The notes: a model not told the origin generated them from the sequence alone. A stretch of DNA of 64,000 bases from Macrothele yani (GCA_039090855.1 CM077006.1:46199336-46263335); one strand, 5' to 3'. Numbered from the stretch's first letter, positions 22,490 to 34,500 are shown. Numbers and translations are program-made.

Positions 22490-23170
22490 CATCGAAAAAA
22501 GAAAAATTACGATTACGGAAAAATCTTTCCTCCATCCGCCTTCCGTTTTCGAAAATTTTTCCTCCATTTTCAAGCTGAAACACAATCAGCTTTGAACAAA
22601 ACTATTTTACAACAACACTCAGCAGAGGGAATATCGCGAGAGAAAAAAATTACAATTACAAATTAAATCTGCAGTTCGTCTAACTTCACTGTTTGAAAGT
22701 AATTATCTTTAGTTTCGAGAACGATGCAAATAATGACAACAAAGTCAGAGTTTCTCGAATCTGCGGAAGAAACTTGTGCCTAAAGTTTACATGGAAACTT
22801 TTGCTCCGTCAAACTTCCGATATCAGAAATTGTTGTCTACACTTTCAAGATGAAATACAAACATTTATGCAATAAATTTATATTTAGTAACAATACTAGA
22901 CAAAGGAAACTTCACAAGAAAAAGAAATTACGATTGCGGGAAAAATTTTCACTCCATTTAACTTTTGTTTTCGGAAGTTCTGAAAAACGGAATACCGTTC
23001 GCCAGACGGAAAACGCCCCCCCCCCCCCCCCCGACACACACGCATTAACCCTCCAAAAATAAAAAACATTTTCAGTTTTTTTTTCATTGATCTCGAGAGT
23101 ATAACTGAAATATGGCGAAAAAAACGGAATTCCGCGAATCCGAAGAAGTATCTCATGCTCGATTCCTAAC
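22490..23170. repeat. Dispersed long tandem repeat (copy 1)
   Basis: Variants of AAAATTACGATTACGGAAAA...CTTCCGTTTTCG...TCGAGA..ATGACAA...GAATTCCGCGAATCCG recur within the stretch, and the same unit forms the array at 50955-51660, where the step is about 339 bp. A pure C-run of 17 or so bases near 23015-23032 sits inside one unit. Apparent open frames here are by-products of the repeat. Confidence 0.65.
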
Positions 23171-24991
23171 AGTTCGCGATATGCAAAGCGAACTGCTCAT
23201 GCGGCTACATATGGAAGCCGATTCATGTGTCCATAAACTGATTATGTTCCCAACATGAACGATGTATTCAATTGCATATTCGGAACTCTGAACGGTCGTT
23301 TTCTAGTGCACGTACTTTTACAAAGGATACGTTTTTAATGCGCGAGATTTGCGAGTGGTCCAAAAACAGACCCAAGATTATATAAATATTTTTTTTCTTA
23401 AAATTTCTTCAGGCGGGTAACAACTTTATTTCGGCGGGAGTTTAATTTTTTCTGCTGGAATCCTGCCTTGAATTTTGACCCCTGGTACAATAATCAGGAA
23501 GATTCCTCTAAAGAAAAAAATCCCTTTTAGAAATAAAATATTTCAGAAAAAACTTCCAGATTACAGTATTGTATTTATACTATGCTGTAATCAGGAAGTT
23601 TCAGGGCACAAAATTTTCTGTCACCCACTTGTCACTGTCGATCGAAAATTAATTTTTGGCGAGGAAAAAATAAATTTCAGGTGTTTTCTATTCAACTTCG
23701 TCAAAAATATATTGCCAATGTCCGGCGGGTCCCATTTGTTTACGCTTGTACGACTATCGAATCTGCCGGCTGTCATAGGTGAGAGTTATTACCCATATCT
23801 ATGCCCCGCCCCATACGGGAGAGAGCGCAGTTGAGGACACAACTGGAAAAAATGAAAGAACAGTATCATATAGTTTATTTGCATTTTGACTGAAGTGCGA
23901 ACTCAATCCATCACTTACTGTCACATCGGTAAAAATAAAAAAGATGTTATGCTTAGATAGTCGTGACGCATTTTGTAAAAAAAAATGGTACCTGGGCTTT
24001 GCTATGCAAAATATGAGTTTTGTTACTTTTCCCCTGTTATATGTTGGACAGGGAAAGCTATGAATAAATAACAGCCATACAAGATAGCTGCAAAAATGTA
24101 AATAAACTGGAAGTGGCTTTCCCACCGAACATCGGCCATGTATTTTTGACAAAGTTGTATGAATAAAGAAAAAAAGTGTGAAAAAATATCATTTCCGCTA
24201 AAAATACACTCTTAGAAATGCTTAAGCAGCGGGGCAAGGAAGCTATGGATACTAACAGTCGCACACGAGAGCCGTGAAAGCATAAACAAACAGGAAGGCA
24301 CTTTAACGCTGAACAGCGGCCACATATTTTTGACGAAATTACATGACTGAAAAAACAGGTGAATTACAATTTCTGCCATCAGAAATGTTTATTTAAGCAG
24401 CAGAACAAAATAAAATTAGAAAACAGATTCACTCATTTGCTTAAAAATTCATAAAACTAACCCGTTGATCTGGTTGATTTATCATGAAATAACAATTGAG
24501 GGGTGTATACGGACTGGAGAAATATTTTTCTTTTTGCGAGTGAACAATTCTGAGGCAGCAGTCTCCTGCTCCCTCAGAAATTGTGACTTCGCTCTTTCCG
24601 GGTTATCTAATAGCTGTGCGTCGCGTCCCCTCGGGAGCCAACATTAAGCCCTCGAGAACGGAGTCCCCTCGTAATCCCATCCCCCACCCGCTATGGTTAC
24701 GGCTGTGCCGAGATGTGCCTTGACCACCCACCCACATGGCACTGACATTTCGTCTACAGGAGGAAGGCGGGAGTGGGGGAAATGGAAACGGTACTTGGAT
24801 CAATTTATTTGTCGGCAGATTTGTTAAGCAAAGCTGCAGAAAAGAAAAAAAGAGGACCTTTTTTTTTCTTTCTTTTTTGGTGCGAATTATATCGGAAAAG
24901 AAAAGAGTAAATTGATCTGCAAGATTTGTTGAGCGATCTGCGACGCCCGTCGCCACGTCGCACTGTTTCTGCGACCGGGACTGGAGGTAAC
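23171..24991. other. Intron with degenerate inverted and tandem repeats
   Basis: Within 23690-24360 a motif around GGCCATGTATTTTTGACAAA and GCAAAAATGTAAATAAACTG occurs twice direct (about 24080 and 24280) and once inverted (about 23700-23750). This suggests a worn repetitive element. The rest shows nothing I can assign. Confidence 0.4.
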
Positions 24992-25540
24992 CAATGTTAC
25001 CTTGGGCAACAGATATCAAGTGAGGGGTCACACTGATGAAAAAATTAATCAGCATATAAAACTTGGTTGGAGAGCTTTTGGAAAAAGAAGTACAATTTTC
25101 AAGAGCAATATACCATTACATCTTAAAATAAAAGTGTTTAATCAATGCATCCTTCTAATTCTTACATACAGAGTAGAGATTTGGGCTTAAACTTAAAAAG
25201 ACAGATGCTTGGTGTGACCAGGAAAGATAAGAAGAGGAACTCATGAATCAGGAAGATGACAAGAGTAAAAGACATCGTGATCAGAGTAAAATCTCTGATA
25301 TGGTAATGGGCTGGACATATTGTCATGAGAATGAATCACCGATGGACAACCAAAATTTCAGACTGAGTACCTAAGGACAGGAAAAGATCTAAAAGAAGAC
25401 TGCGCCGCAGATGGGCGGATAAAATTAGAAAGCATGCCGGAGTGACATGGAGACTTGCTCGTGACAGGCTGTTGTGGAAGAAATTTGGTGAGACCTTCAT
25501 CCATAGTAGATTGAAAATGGTTAACAATGATGATACTTGA
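24992..25540 (+). pseudogene. RTE-like LINE 3' end
   Basis: Frame pieces read TDEKINQHIKLGWRAFGKRS, KIKVFNQCILLILTYRVEIW, then after a stop and deletion QMLGVTRKDKKRNSWIRKMT and HRWTTKISD, PKDRKRSKRRLRRRWADKIR, ending KKFGETFIHSRL with a GATGAT-type end. This is the region after the reverse transcriptase of a non-LTR element widespread in arthropods. It is truncated at the 5' end and carries several stops. Relatives lie at 35215-35610, 44025-44445 and 52065-52290. Confidence 0.8.
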
Positions 25541-25783
25541 ATTTGAGTAAAAAGACTGAATTAAGCTCAGCATCATCATCAAATGTTTTCAGCCACAGCT
25601 AATGAATCAGTTCTCTTTAAGGTGAATGTTTAAAGCAAATTGTGTTAATTGAAATATATGATCACGTGAACATTAATTTTAAAGCTAGCACTTTTTAGAA
25701 CACTTTTAACCTGCACTTTAGTGTGAACAAAACTTACATGAAAATTAAAATAAAAGGACTGAATACAGCAATTTATTTAATAC

Positions 25784-25898
25784 CATTAGGACGAATCTTG
25801 GTGGCCCCATGTTCTGTTTTAAGCTTCCTTGAAATATTGACGAGATCCATGACTGTGCTCATTTCTGCTTCCAAAACAGTGTTGCGCAGTGAAGAATA
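25784..25898 (-). CDS. VARS2: Valyl-tRNA synthetase exon
   Basis: 115-bp exon. Acceptor TATTATTTTCCTAG, donor GTATTAAA. It starts in phase 0 with YSSLRNTVLEAEMSTVMDLV and ends with one base (G) that completes a Val codon in the next exon. The sequence NISRKLKTEHGATKIRPN matches the conserved helix after the SLAPYP segment in valyl-tRNA synthetases, where an Arg-Pro motif ends the anticodon-binding domain. Confidence 0.87.
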
Positions 25899-26073
25899 CT
25901 AGGAAAATAATAGCAGCAATAATCAGTTTTAAATAATAATATGCAAATACACCTAAAAATCTACATTAAACATGAAAGACGTTATAAACAGGTAGTTTAT
26001 TTTTTAAATACACCTCGTATGACTTTACCAAAGAAAAAAATTTACAGTCTTTAATGGAGACTAGAAGAACATA

Positions 26074-27436
26074 CACTGAGTGATCATTGAATTATGACCA
26101 CCTACCTAGTACTTCACAGATCCTCCTTTTGCCCTCAGTACAGCAGCTATCTGATGTGGCATCGATTCAATAATAGATGCAGCAAGTACTTGGGTGGTAT
26201 GGCCAACCAAACTGTGTGTAATACAGCCTTCAAAGCATGGTGTATCCAGATGCCTGATATGCCCTTCCACAGTGTCCCACAAGTGCCTTATGGGACAGAT
26301 ATCAGGGGAGTTCAGGGGCCAATCAATTTGCTGGAAGCCTGAACTGTGTTCCTCAAACCATTCCTGCATAACATTGAACCTGTGGCTCTATGCACTGTCA
26401 TCTTGGAAGACACCATGCAACATTAATGCAATTCATGATAGTGGGCACCAGTCATACATTGTTCCACATGCACCAGGGGTCAAAGTTCATGCCAGATAAA
26501 CATGCCCCACACTGTACAACCACTTTCACTGGTTAGCACTGTGGAGACCATGAAGGATGGATCGAGTGCCTCGTGTTGTTTGTGCCAAATATGTAAATGA
26601 CCATCCAGAGAATGCCACAGAATGAAGTAAAAAATGGGACTCATCAGACCAGTACTATAGCTGCCCCTACACCCATCTCAGCCCTAGTTTACTCTTCTAC
26701 CCTGGTTACAGCAGGTGTTTATTTAATAAACCGCACCATCCACCCCCCACCTTTCTCCTTATAATTCTAATTATCTCTTCCCTCACTATATTCCCAGCTG
26801 GAATTTCTGCTAACTGGGAACAAGATCTTAAAAAACCAGCACACTTTTTTTCCAGTCATCCGACATCCAACTTTCACGATCTACGCACCAGGCAAGTCTT
26901 TTGCACCGATGAACCGTGGTTAGGTGAGGACGTCATTGGGGTCATCTGCTGTTATAGCCCATTCGTGTGAGGGTGTGGTACAGGGTCATGACAGATACTG
27001 TTCCAGGTTGACCTCCGTTGTATTGGGTAGTCAACTGTTCAACAGTGCTGCGTCTGTTGGACTGTACGAGTCACTAGACCCAGCACTCACCTCTCACATC
27101 AAACTTTCCCTGTCCTGTGCAGTTTTGCCTCTAAGTCATTGTTCGGTCACTTTCACACCAGTACTGATACAGTTCAACTATGGGGACTTGCAAACAACCC
27201 ACCAGTTCAGTCACTTGGGAAATCGAGGCACCTGCTTTCCAAGCACCCACAATCTGTCGTTTCTCGAAGTTCGATAAATGCTTTTGCTTAACCATCATGT
27301 TCTGAATTTTACTACCTACTGCTACACTCCCACTTTATATATGTTACTATGGTCGACTAATCGCGCCCTCTCGGAAAGCACGTGATCAATGGGCCACATC
27401 CATTTTTGACAGGGGTGGTCATAATTCAATAATGAC
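26074..27436 (-). mobile_element. Tc1-like element relic
   Basis: The left end is CACTGAGTGATCATTGAATT preceded by TA. The right end (reversed) contains TCATTATTGAATTATGACCA but lacks the outermost CACTG, so the right terminus is worn or truncated. A minus-strand transposase remnant fills the body. It lies in the intron upstream of the exon at 25784. Confidence 0.82.
26106..27298 (-). pseudogene. Tc1-like transposase, catalytic residue lost
   Basis: ATG at 27298 starts MMVKQKHLSNFEKRQIVGAW and KAGASISQVTELVG (helix-turn-helix). Several frameshifts follow. The C-terminal piece (26369-26106) reads QIDWPLNSPDICPIRHLWDT and ends AKGGSVKY. At the position of the third catalytic residue, where Tc1 has Glu (PIEHLWD), there is Arg (PIRHLWD), so this copy could not catalyse transposition even if repaired. 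Confidence 0.82.
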
Positions 27437-27826
27437 TAAATTACAAGTAAGATATAAAATTTCAAAAAACTCAACACAACTTTGAAAATTTAACAATTAC
27501 CTGAAAACAAGACACCTACAAAATGGAAGACTAACATGGTACATATCTTTGGCATGAAGTGACAAAGACTGAAGAGAATCAAAAGTTCAATTACAAACAT
27601 AAAGAGTCAAGTGCTGCTTAATCTGAAAGTGTGATATCCTACAGAACAGAAAAATGGGAGTAAACAATGATGACTCAAATAAGCCTTGAAGAATCTCAAT
27701 AAGAATTTACATAAGGGAAGCTTTATATGATTACAATTCCAAACAGTGAAGTAATTCTAAGAAAAACAAGTTAGTAAAATCATGCGATGCATTGATTATA
27801 ATACTCTTTCCAACATACCAGAAATC
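27437..27826. other. Intron, no gene seen
   Basis: AT-rich, no recognised motif. It ends at the outer edge of the PLE family B inverted arm. Confidence 0.4.
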
Positions 27827-28833
27827 AAAAATAACCAATCACTTACCCTAAAGATCATGGTCACTTTCATCCTATAACACTTCAAGCATGTCAATTATCG
27901 TCATGTAATGTTGTTGGCCTTCAAAGGTTTACAGACACCTTGCTTATGATTCATTCTTCCGGGGATGAAACATCGTATTTTTTAATTTTTTTTTATTTGC
28001 TAGACAAACAACGCCGGTTTTTCCCTGCCATATGAGATGTAACCATAGCTCGTCGTTTCCATAAAAACCACACAAACAAACACACTATACCACTCATTCA
28101 TACATTCAGTTAAAAAACTATGTACATAATTACACTACTTACATTCCTATGCAGTTAAACCTTTGTCAACTGTGATTTACAAAAAGCTCCATCCGTTTCA
28201 AAACCAGTGCTAACCCTACTGCAAGTGTCACCCTCATTCAGCCCTTCACACACAATCCTCTAGCGCTTTCAACAGGCAACTGTCATCCTCAGGAGGCAGG
28301 TGTGTCTCACCCGCCCACCACAGCTCAAGTGAGCAGAGCTATCGAGGCTCGGGCTCCAGTCGCAATCTCTGCATCTTTGTGTCTCTGGCGCCATCTATTG
28401 TCATTGCTGCTCTCTTTTCTTTTTCCCCTCTAAGCTGTTCTTCAATTTTTATTAAGGCCTTCCATTGTTCGTTTAAGTTGCTAGGCTCATTAATGTTGCA
28501 TAATCTTGATCTGTTTTTTTCAATTAACACTGACTCTGCATTTCTCAACTGCCTTTCGTTTTTACAGCTCTTAATAATTTTAATATCCTCAAACCTTGGA
28601 CATTGTTGATTTTCCAGACAGTATTGGGTTAATGCTGTCTTAGCTTCTTTTTTATTCCAATTACTAATATGCTGGTTCAATCTATACTTTAATTTATTCT
28701 TGGTGCTGCCTATATATGACAAAGGTGGTTGCTGGTTTATAGGGATTTCGTATATTCCTGCTCTATCCAATTGGCTGATTTTTTCATTTTTTATTATTAA
28801 ATTTTTTATTGTAAGTACCTGATTTCCTACCTG
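27827..28833 (-). repeat. Left inverted arm of PLE family B
   Basis: Reverse complement of 29555-30565 with scattered point and indel differences. On the minus strand it runs from the end of the thumb (GNQVLTVKN-like region) through GIY-YIG to the 3' tail. Confidence 0.85.
28339..28770 (-). pseudogene. PLE GIY-YIG endonuclease, left arm copy
   Basis: Minus-strand frame of 143 codons starting LDRAGIYEIPINQQPPLSYI and GSTKNKLKYRLNQHISNWNK: the GIY and YIG motifs with the following conserved Arg. It continues KTALTQYCLENQQCPRFEDI, a conserved PLE region with Cys, and ends in a basic tail. This copy is uninterrupted over the domain, whereas the right-arm copy frameshifts after NWNK, so the two arms differ in damage. 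It lacks any reverse transcriptase upstream. Confidence 0.85.
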
Positions 28834-28834
28834 G

Positions 28835-28922
28835 CACCATTATTCATGAAGACAAGGTTCTTGTCACCATTATTCATGAAAACAAAATATTTGGCACCAT
28901 TATTCATGAAGACAAGGTTCAC
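28835..28922 (+). repeat. 30-bp tandem repeat, three copies
   Basis: CACCATTATTCATGAA recurs at 28835, 28865 and 28895. The step is a multiple of three, so the open frame through it repeats PLFMKTRF/PLFMKTKY. It abuts the left arm and may mark the junction where the inverted copy joined. Confidence 0.85.
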
Positions 28923-29746
28923 TGTGAGGAATACATATGAATTCATTGAGAAAATTAAAGTAATTAAACAAGATTTAAGTGAATATCATATGGCTAGTAT
29001 GGATGTGCGAGTTCTTTTTCCTAGCACACCAGTACCTCAGGCAATTGAAATAATTATCGAAAAATTATATGTGACAGACAATGAATGCAATACAAATAGA
29101 GGAATTAAGAGAAATTTTATTGTACATATATGAAAATAACATTTTTAGGTTTAACAACAAGATGTACAAACAAAATTATGGTGGACCTATGGAGTCACCA
29201 TTGTCAACTTTATTTGCTGAAATTATAATGAGTGACATAGAGGCAAAAATAATAAGTAAACTGGAAGATCCACCACTGATATACTGTAGATATGTTGATG
29301 ACATTTTTCTGTTGTCCAGGCTAAAAAATGATGAACTTGAAGACTTGACAAAAGAGTATAATGAAATTTATTCATCTATTGAATTGACAGTAGAACAAGA
29401 ACATGCACAGGTATTAAAAAAATGGATTTATGAAGTAACTCAAGCTAATAATAAAGCCAAGATTGATAAAAAGCTAGTAAAATATGTAGGGGCAATCCCA
29501 TATGTTCAAAACGTTTCAGCAGAAATTAATAAAGTTTTTGGCAAATATGACATACAGGTAGGAAATCAGGTACTTACTGTAAAAAATTTAGTAATAAAAA
29601 ATGAAAAAATCAGCCAATTGGATAGAGCAGGAATATATGAAATCCCTATAAACCAGCAACCACCTTTGTCATATATAGGCAGCACCAAGAGTAAATTAAA
29701 GTATAGATTGAACCAGCACATTAGTAATTGGAATAAAAGAAGCTAA
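28923..29746 (+). pseudogene. PLE reverse transcriptase and start of GIY-YIG
   Basis: Starts within the fingers/palm (EFIEKIKVIKQDLSEYHMAS, MDVRVLFPSTPVPQAIEI), shifts frame near 29100, and continues FRFNNKMYKQNYGGPMESPL, then the catalytic CRYVDDIFLLSRL. A deletion removes much of the thumb, passing directly to KWIYEVTQANNKAKIDKKLV. It then has VKYVGAIPYVQNVSAEINKV and the GIY-YIG domain (AGIYEIP, LSYIGSTKSKLKYRLNQH), ending at a frameshift after NWNKR. Confidence 0.86.
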
Positions 29747-30565
29747 GACAGCATTAACCCAATACTGTCTGGAAAATCAACAATGTCCAAGGTTTGAGGA
29801 TATTAAAATTATTAAGAGCTGTAAAAACGAAAGGCAGTTGAGAATTGCAGAGTCAGTGTTAATTGAAAAAAACAGATCATGATTATGCAACATTAATGAG
29901 CCTAGCAACTTAAACGAACAATGGAAGGCCTTAATAAAAATTGAAGAACAGCTTAGAGGGAAAAAAAGAAAAGAGAGCAGCAATGACAATAGATGGCGCC
30001 AGAGACACAAAGATGCAGAGATTGCGACTGGAGCCCGAGCCTCGATAGCTCTGCTCACTTGAGCTGTGGTGGGCGGGTGAGACACACCTGCCTCCTGAGG
30101 ATGACAGTTGCCTGTTGAAAGCGCTAGAGGATTGTGTGTGAAGGGCTGAATGAGGGTGACACTTGCAGTAGGGTTAGCACTGGTTTTGAAACGGATGGAG
30201 CTTTTGGTTAGTCACTGTTGACAAAGGTTTAACTGCATAGGAATGTAAGTAGTGTAATTATGAACATAGTTTTTTAACTGAATGTATGAATGAGTGGTAT
30301 AGTGTGTTTGTTTGTGTAGTTTTTATGGAAACGACGAGCTATGGTTACATCTCATATGGCAGGGAAAAACCGGCGTTGTTTGTCTAGCAAATAAAAAAAA
30401 AAATAAAAAATAAAAATACGATGTTTCATCCCCGGAAGAATGAATCATAAGCAAGGTGTCAGTAAACCTTTGAAGGCCAACAACATTACATGACGATAAT
30501 TGACGTGCTTGAAATGTTACAGGATGAAAGTGACGATGTTTAGGGTAAGTGCTTGGTTATTTTTA
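29555..30565 (+). repeat. Right inverted arm of PLE family B
   Basis: Inverse of 27827-28833. It carries CTGAGGA (30095-30101), an ACAG/CTGT stem and GAAA (30117-30120), the shared PLE-tail core discussed in the findings. Confidence 0.85.
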
Positions 30566-30659
30566 ATAGTATATCATTAATGAATTGCACCTAAATGTGC
30601 GCATTTTGCTGGTGTTTAATACCTTTAAAGTGCAAATATAATAATACCAGAAATCATTA

Positions 30660-31140
30660 CTCAAGTTATCACTCAAGTTATGAAGATAATGGCTGTGGAA
30701 TAAATCTCGGTCCTGTGCCCTGACTTTTGATCCCATTTCGATGATATTCAACAGAATCGGTTCAGTATACCTCCAAAAAAACATGATGAAGTTTTGTCGA
30801 AATCGAAGCATTTTTACGTAAGTTATGATGCATAAGGGCTATGAAATAGATCCTGCTCCTGTGTCCTAACCTTTGACCCCATTTTGCCCATTTTCAATAG
30901 GATTCGTACCCAGGTAGGCCCCTACAACATACTAACATTTCATCCAAATCGAAGCATTTTTACGTAAGTTATGACACATAATGGCGATGGAAGTGATTCC
31001 GCTTCTATATCCTGACCTTTAACCCCATTTCGCCCATTTTCAATAGGGTTTGTCCCCAGGTGTTCCCCTACCACATACTAAAATTTCATCAAAATCAAAC
31101 GATTTTTATGCGAGTTATCATGCGGACGGACATATGCACA
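30660..31140. repeat. 146-bp tandem repeat array (left block)
   Basis: The motif TTTTTACGTAAGTTATGA and the following TCCTGACCTTTGACCCCATT step at exactly 146 bp (30811, 30957, 31103). The array ends in a GCGGACGGACATATGCACAC tail. The same unit forms a second block at 34050-34500. Confidence 0.88.
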
Positions 31141-32482
31141 CAACGCGTGGTGTAATGAGGCAGATGGGAATCACGACCATCTGCTCGCAAGAGTGTAACT
31201 CATAAAACTTTAATAGGATCCACACACAACGCTTGACGTAATGAGACAGATGGCGTGACCGCGTGCCAACACCTCAGTCGCGAGATTGTAACATCATAAG
31301 ATTTCTAAGCATGGGTAACATTAATGGGATGACGCCATGACACTAAAAACGTGGTAATTTGGGGTGGTTATTTAACGCACTAAACGAATTTTCCCTAAGT
31401 CGAGATCAAGCTAAATCGATTTCTAGTACCAGAAAACAGTAGGTTAATGACTTTTATCAAAATCCTTAGATCCGTTTTCAAAATAAAATTTACATAGATA
31501 CAAGAATTGTTCCTTTAAGGTGGATGCCAAGTAATTTTGCTTCCTATACTTCTAATGGAAAAATTTCTGTACAAATTTTCTTCACAAGTAATGCGTTCCC
31601 AAGGATGAAAATTTGAACATCGATTAAAATAGCTTCATTTTATAACTTGGAATACTTAATATTTTCCAAAACATAACCATAATTATGTAATTCAACATTT
31701 ATTTGTCTACTGACGTCATCAAAGTACAGGTCGCGCCATCTTTTTTCTGGTTTCAACACCACCAAAGGAAACGTTATTGTTTTTTAATATAATTATGGTT
31801 ATCTCTATATTCTAAAAAAAGTAACTGCCACCGCTATTTTAGAAATTTTGCGACACTCTTGCTTTCCTAGCTCGCAACACAAAACGTATTGAACACAAAA
31901 ATATGAAATTTACATCGTTTGTAGAGAATTGTTTGGTGAACACGCTGAAATAAACAGTTTCTCTATTCTAGCAACTCTTCAAGAGCTATTGTATTTCAAA
32001 GTTAAGGTAAGCAAAAAAGTGCTATCAGGTCGTATTCCAGACACACTAACAGCAACAGAACCACGTAACTTTGTAGGCATGTAGTGCCATGACCGAATTT
32101 TTGCACCTCATCACCCTTTTTTTTTAATTTCGATTTAGTTTAGGAGAAATTAAATTTCTAAATTTCACAAAATTCTCTATTCCACGATGGGATCCATTAA
32201 AAAAAACGGATATATGGCAAACTATTAACCATAACGTATTGCAATTTTTACAGCATAAACTTACAACTATCGTCCCTTTTTTACAAAAAAAAAAAAAAAA
32301 AAATTAAGAAAAAGTCATTTTCTGATTTTTAAGCATTTTTTAAGGATGCAAAGGAAAGAAACGAACGGCTTGTCTGTCTTCACGATAACCACAGAGGAAC
32401 GTTCTGGTCTCGTGACCTGCTGCCATGGTGACGCAGAGAATTTGTTCTGCATATGTTTTGTTGGTAAAGCGATCTCAGTTGT

Positions 32483-33595
32483 TTAAGGTGGACGTCAAGT
32501 AATTTTGCTTCCTATACTTCCAATGGAAAAACTTCTGTACACATTTTCTTCACAATTAATGCGTTCCCAAGGATGAAAATTTGAACATCGATTAAAACAG
32601 CTTCATTTTATAACTTGGAATACTTAATATTTTCTAAAACATAACCATAATTATGCAATCCAACATTTGTTATTCTACTGACGTCATCAAAGTACAGGTC
32701 GCACCATCTTTTTTCTGGACAATTAATGCATTCCCAAGAAAGAAAATTTTAACATCGATTAAAATAGCTTCGTTTTATAACTTGGAATACTTAATATTTT
32801 CTAAAACACAACCATAATTATGCAATCCAACATTTGTTTGTCTACTGACGTCATCAAAGTACAGGTTGCACCATCTTTTTCTGGACAATTAATGCATTCC
32901 CAAGGATGAAAATTTGAACATTGATTAAAATAGCTTCATTTTATAACTTGGAATACTTAATATTTTCTAAAACATAACCATAATTATGCAATTCAATATT
33001 TGTTTGTGTACTGACGTCATCAAAGTAAAGGTCACACCATCTTTTTTCTGGACAATTAATGCGTTCCCAAGGATGAAAATTTGAACATCGATTAAAATAG
33101 CTTCATTTTATAACTTGGAATACTTAATATCTTCTAAAACATAACCATAATTATGCAATCCAACATTTGTTTGTCTACTGATGTCATCAAAGTACAGGTC
33201 GCGCCATCTTTTTTCTGGACAATTAATGCGTTCCCAAGGATGAAAATTTGAACATTGATTAAAATAGCTTCATTTTATAACTTGGAATACTTAATATTTT
33301 CCAAAACATAACCATAATTATGTAATCCAACATTTGTTTGTCTACTGACGTCATCAAAGTACAGGTCGCGCCATCTTTTTTCTGGTTCCAACACCACCAA
33401 AGGAAAAGTTATTGATTTTTTATATAATTATGGTTATGTTTTACAAAATATTAAGTACTCCAAGTTATAATATGAAGTTATTTTAATTGATGTTCAAATT
33501 TTCATCCTTGGGAACACAATAATTGCAAAGAAAATGTGTACAAAAGTTTTTCCGTTGGAAGTATAGGAAACAAAATTACTTGACGTCCACCTTAA
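32483..33595. mobile_element. TTAA-flanked non-autonomous element (inner)
   Basis: TTAAGGTGGACGTCAAGTAA on the left and its inverse ACTTGACGTCCACCTTAA on the right. Its 1113 bp contain a five-unit tandem array of 167 bp. It is nested inside a diverged member of its own family, which dates it as the later insertion. Confidence 0.78.
32559..33390. repeat. 167-bp tandem array within the inner TTAA element
   Basis: Unit starts (ATGCGTTCCCAAGGATGAAA) fall at 32559, 32726, 32892, 33059 and 33226, giving steps of 166-167 bp. Each unit contains CTACTGACGTCATCAAAGTA and CGCCATCTTTTTTCTGG, so a perfect TGACGTCA palindrome (a CREB/ATF-type site) occurs in most units. Copies differ by a few percent. Confidence 0.9.
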
Positions 33596-34049
33596 GGGTT
33601 TAGCATAACGGTTTACGGAAATGCTTTTTGGACCGCTTTTGTTTTTCTTGGTAAATTTAGTAAGTGCCATAGGTTCAAACGACAAAAGTCTGACCTTCCT
33701 TTTATTAACGACAGTAAACAAAACTCTGAAATTTCGGAAGAACAAGCCTTATTTGCTTAGACATTGAAATTTTTATAAATTTTCAAGTTTTTATTTCATG
33801 TGATATACTTGGAGATTGGCCTGCAGGGCCCGAGCGCTACTCTGGAAACGAGCGTAGCGAACCTAGAGGCGCAGCCCCTAGTGTTTTAGAAAATGTTAAG
33901 TATTCCAAGTTATAATATGAAGTTATTTTAATCGATGTTCAAATTTCCATCCTTGGGAACACACTAACTGTGAAGGATATGTGTACAAAAGTTTTTCCAT
34001 TGGAAGTATAGGAAGCAAAATTACTTGATGTCCACCTTAATAGTACGGG

Positions 34050-34500
34050 ATAAGGGCGATGGAATGGATCCCGATCCTATGTCCTGACCTTTGATCCCAT
34101 TTGTCCCATTTTCAATAGGGTTCCTCCCCAGGTGGTCCCCTACCACATACTAAAATTTCATTGAAATTGAACCATTTTTACGCACATTATGACGCATAAG
34201 GGCAATGGAATGCATCCCACTCCTATGTCCTGACCTTTGACCCCACTTCACCTACTTTCAATAGGGTTCATCCCTAGCCAGTCCCCTACCACATACTAAA
34301 ATTTCATTGAAATTGAACCTTATTTACGCAAGTTACGAGGCATAAGGGCAATGGAATGGATCCCGCTCCTATATCATGACCTTTAACCCCATTTATCCCG
34401 TTTTCAATAGGGTTCGTCCCCAGGTTGTCCCTTACCACATACTAAAATTTCATCGAAATCGAACCATTTTTACGTGAGCTATCATGCCGACAGACGGAAA
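34050..34500. repeat. 146-bp tandem repeat array (right block)
   Basis: Further units of the array at 30660-31140 with the same 146-bp step (34175, 34321, 34467), ending in GCCGACAGACGGAAAAAGCT. The two blocks flank the TTAA elements, so the insertion may have split one array, although each block has its own terminal tail. Confidence 0.85.

Larger units (their letters stand above)
27827..30565 (+). mobile_element. Penelope-like retroelement family B in inverted arms
   Basis: Two arms of about 1.0 kb (27827-28833 and 29555-30565) are reverse complements of each other and flank a 721-bp unique centre coding for a PLE reverse transcriptase with YVDD. Each arm encodes the GIY-YIG domain and the 3' tail of the same element. 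The whole is thus one truncated PLE (centre plus right arm) preceded by an inverted copy of its own 3' end. It lies antisense to VARS2 in the intron between the exons at 25898 and 34927. Confidence 0.85.
31515..34040. mobile_element. TTAA-flanked non-autonomous element (outer)
   Basis: Begins TTAAGGTGGATGCCAAGTAA and ends with the inverse TTACTTGATGTCCACCTTAA. TTAA target duplications with long inverted repeats are found in piggyBac and Kolobok elements; no transposase is seen, so the class is not resolved. The element is interrupted by an inner element of the same family. Ends extend inward as inverted repeats of at least 160 bp. Confidence 0.7.

Noticed and set aside
24603..25055. Minus-strand frame of 150 codons as a host gene
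   Set aside because: Proline- and phenylalanine-rich by composition, no domain, and it overlaps the start of a LINE fragment on the other strand.
32700..33390. CRISPR-like regular repeats
   Set aside because: The units are 167 bp, contiguous and without unique spacers, in eukaryotic DNA inside a transposon.
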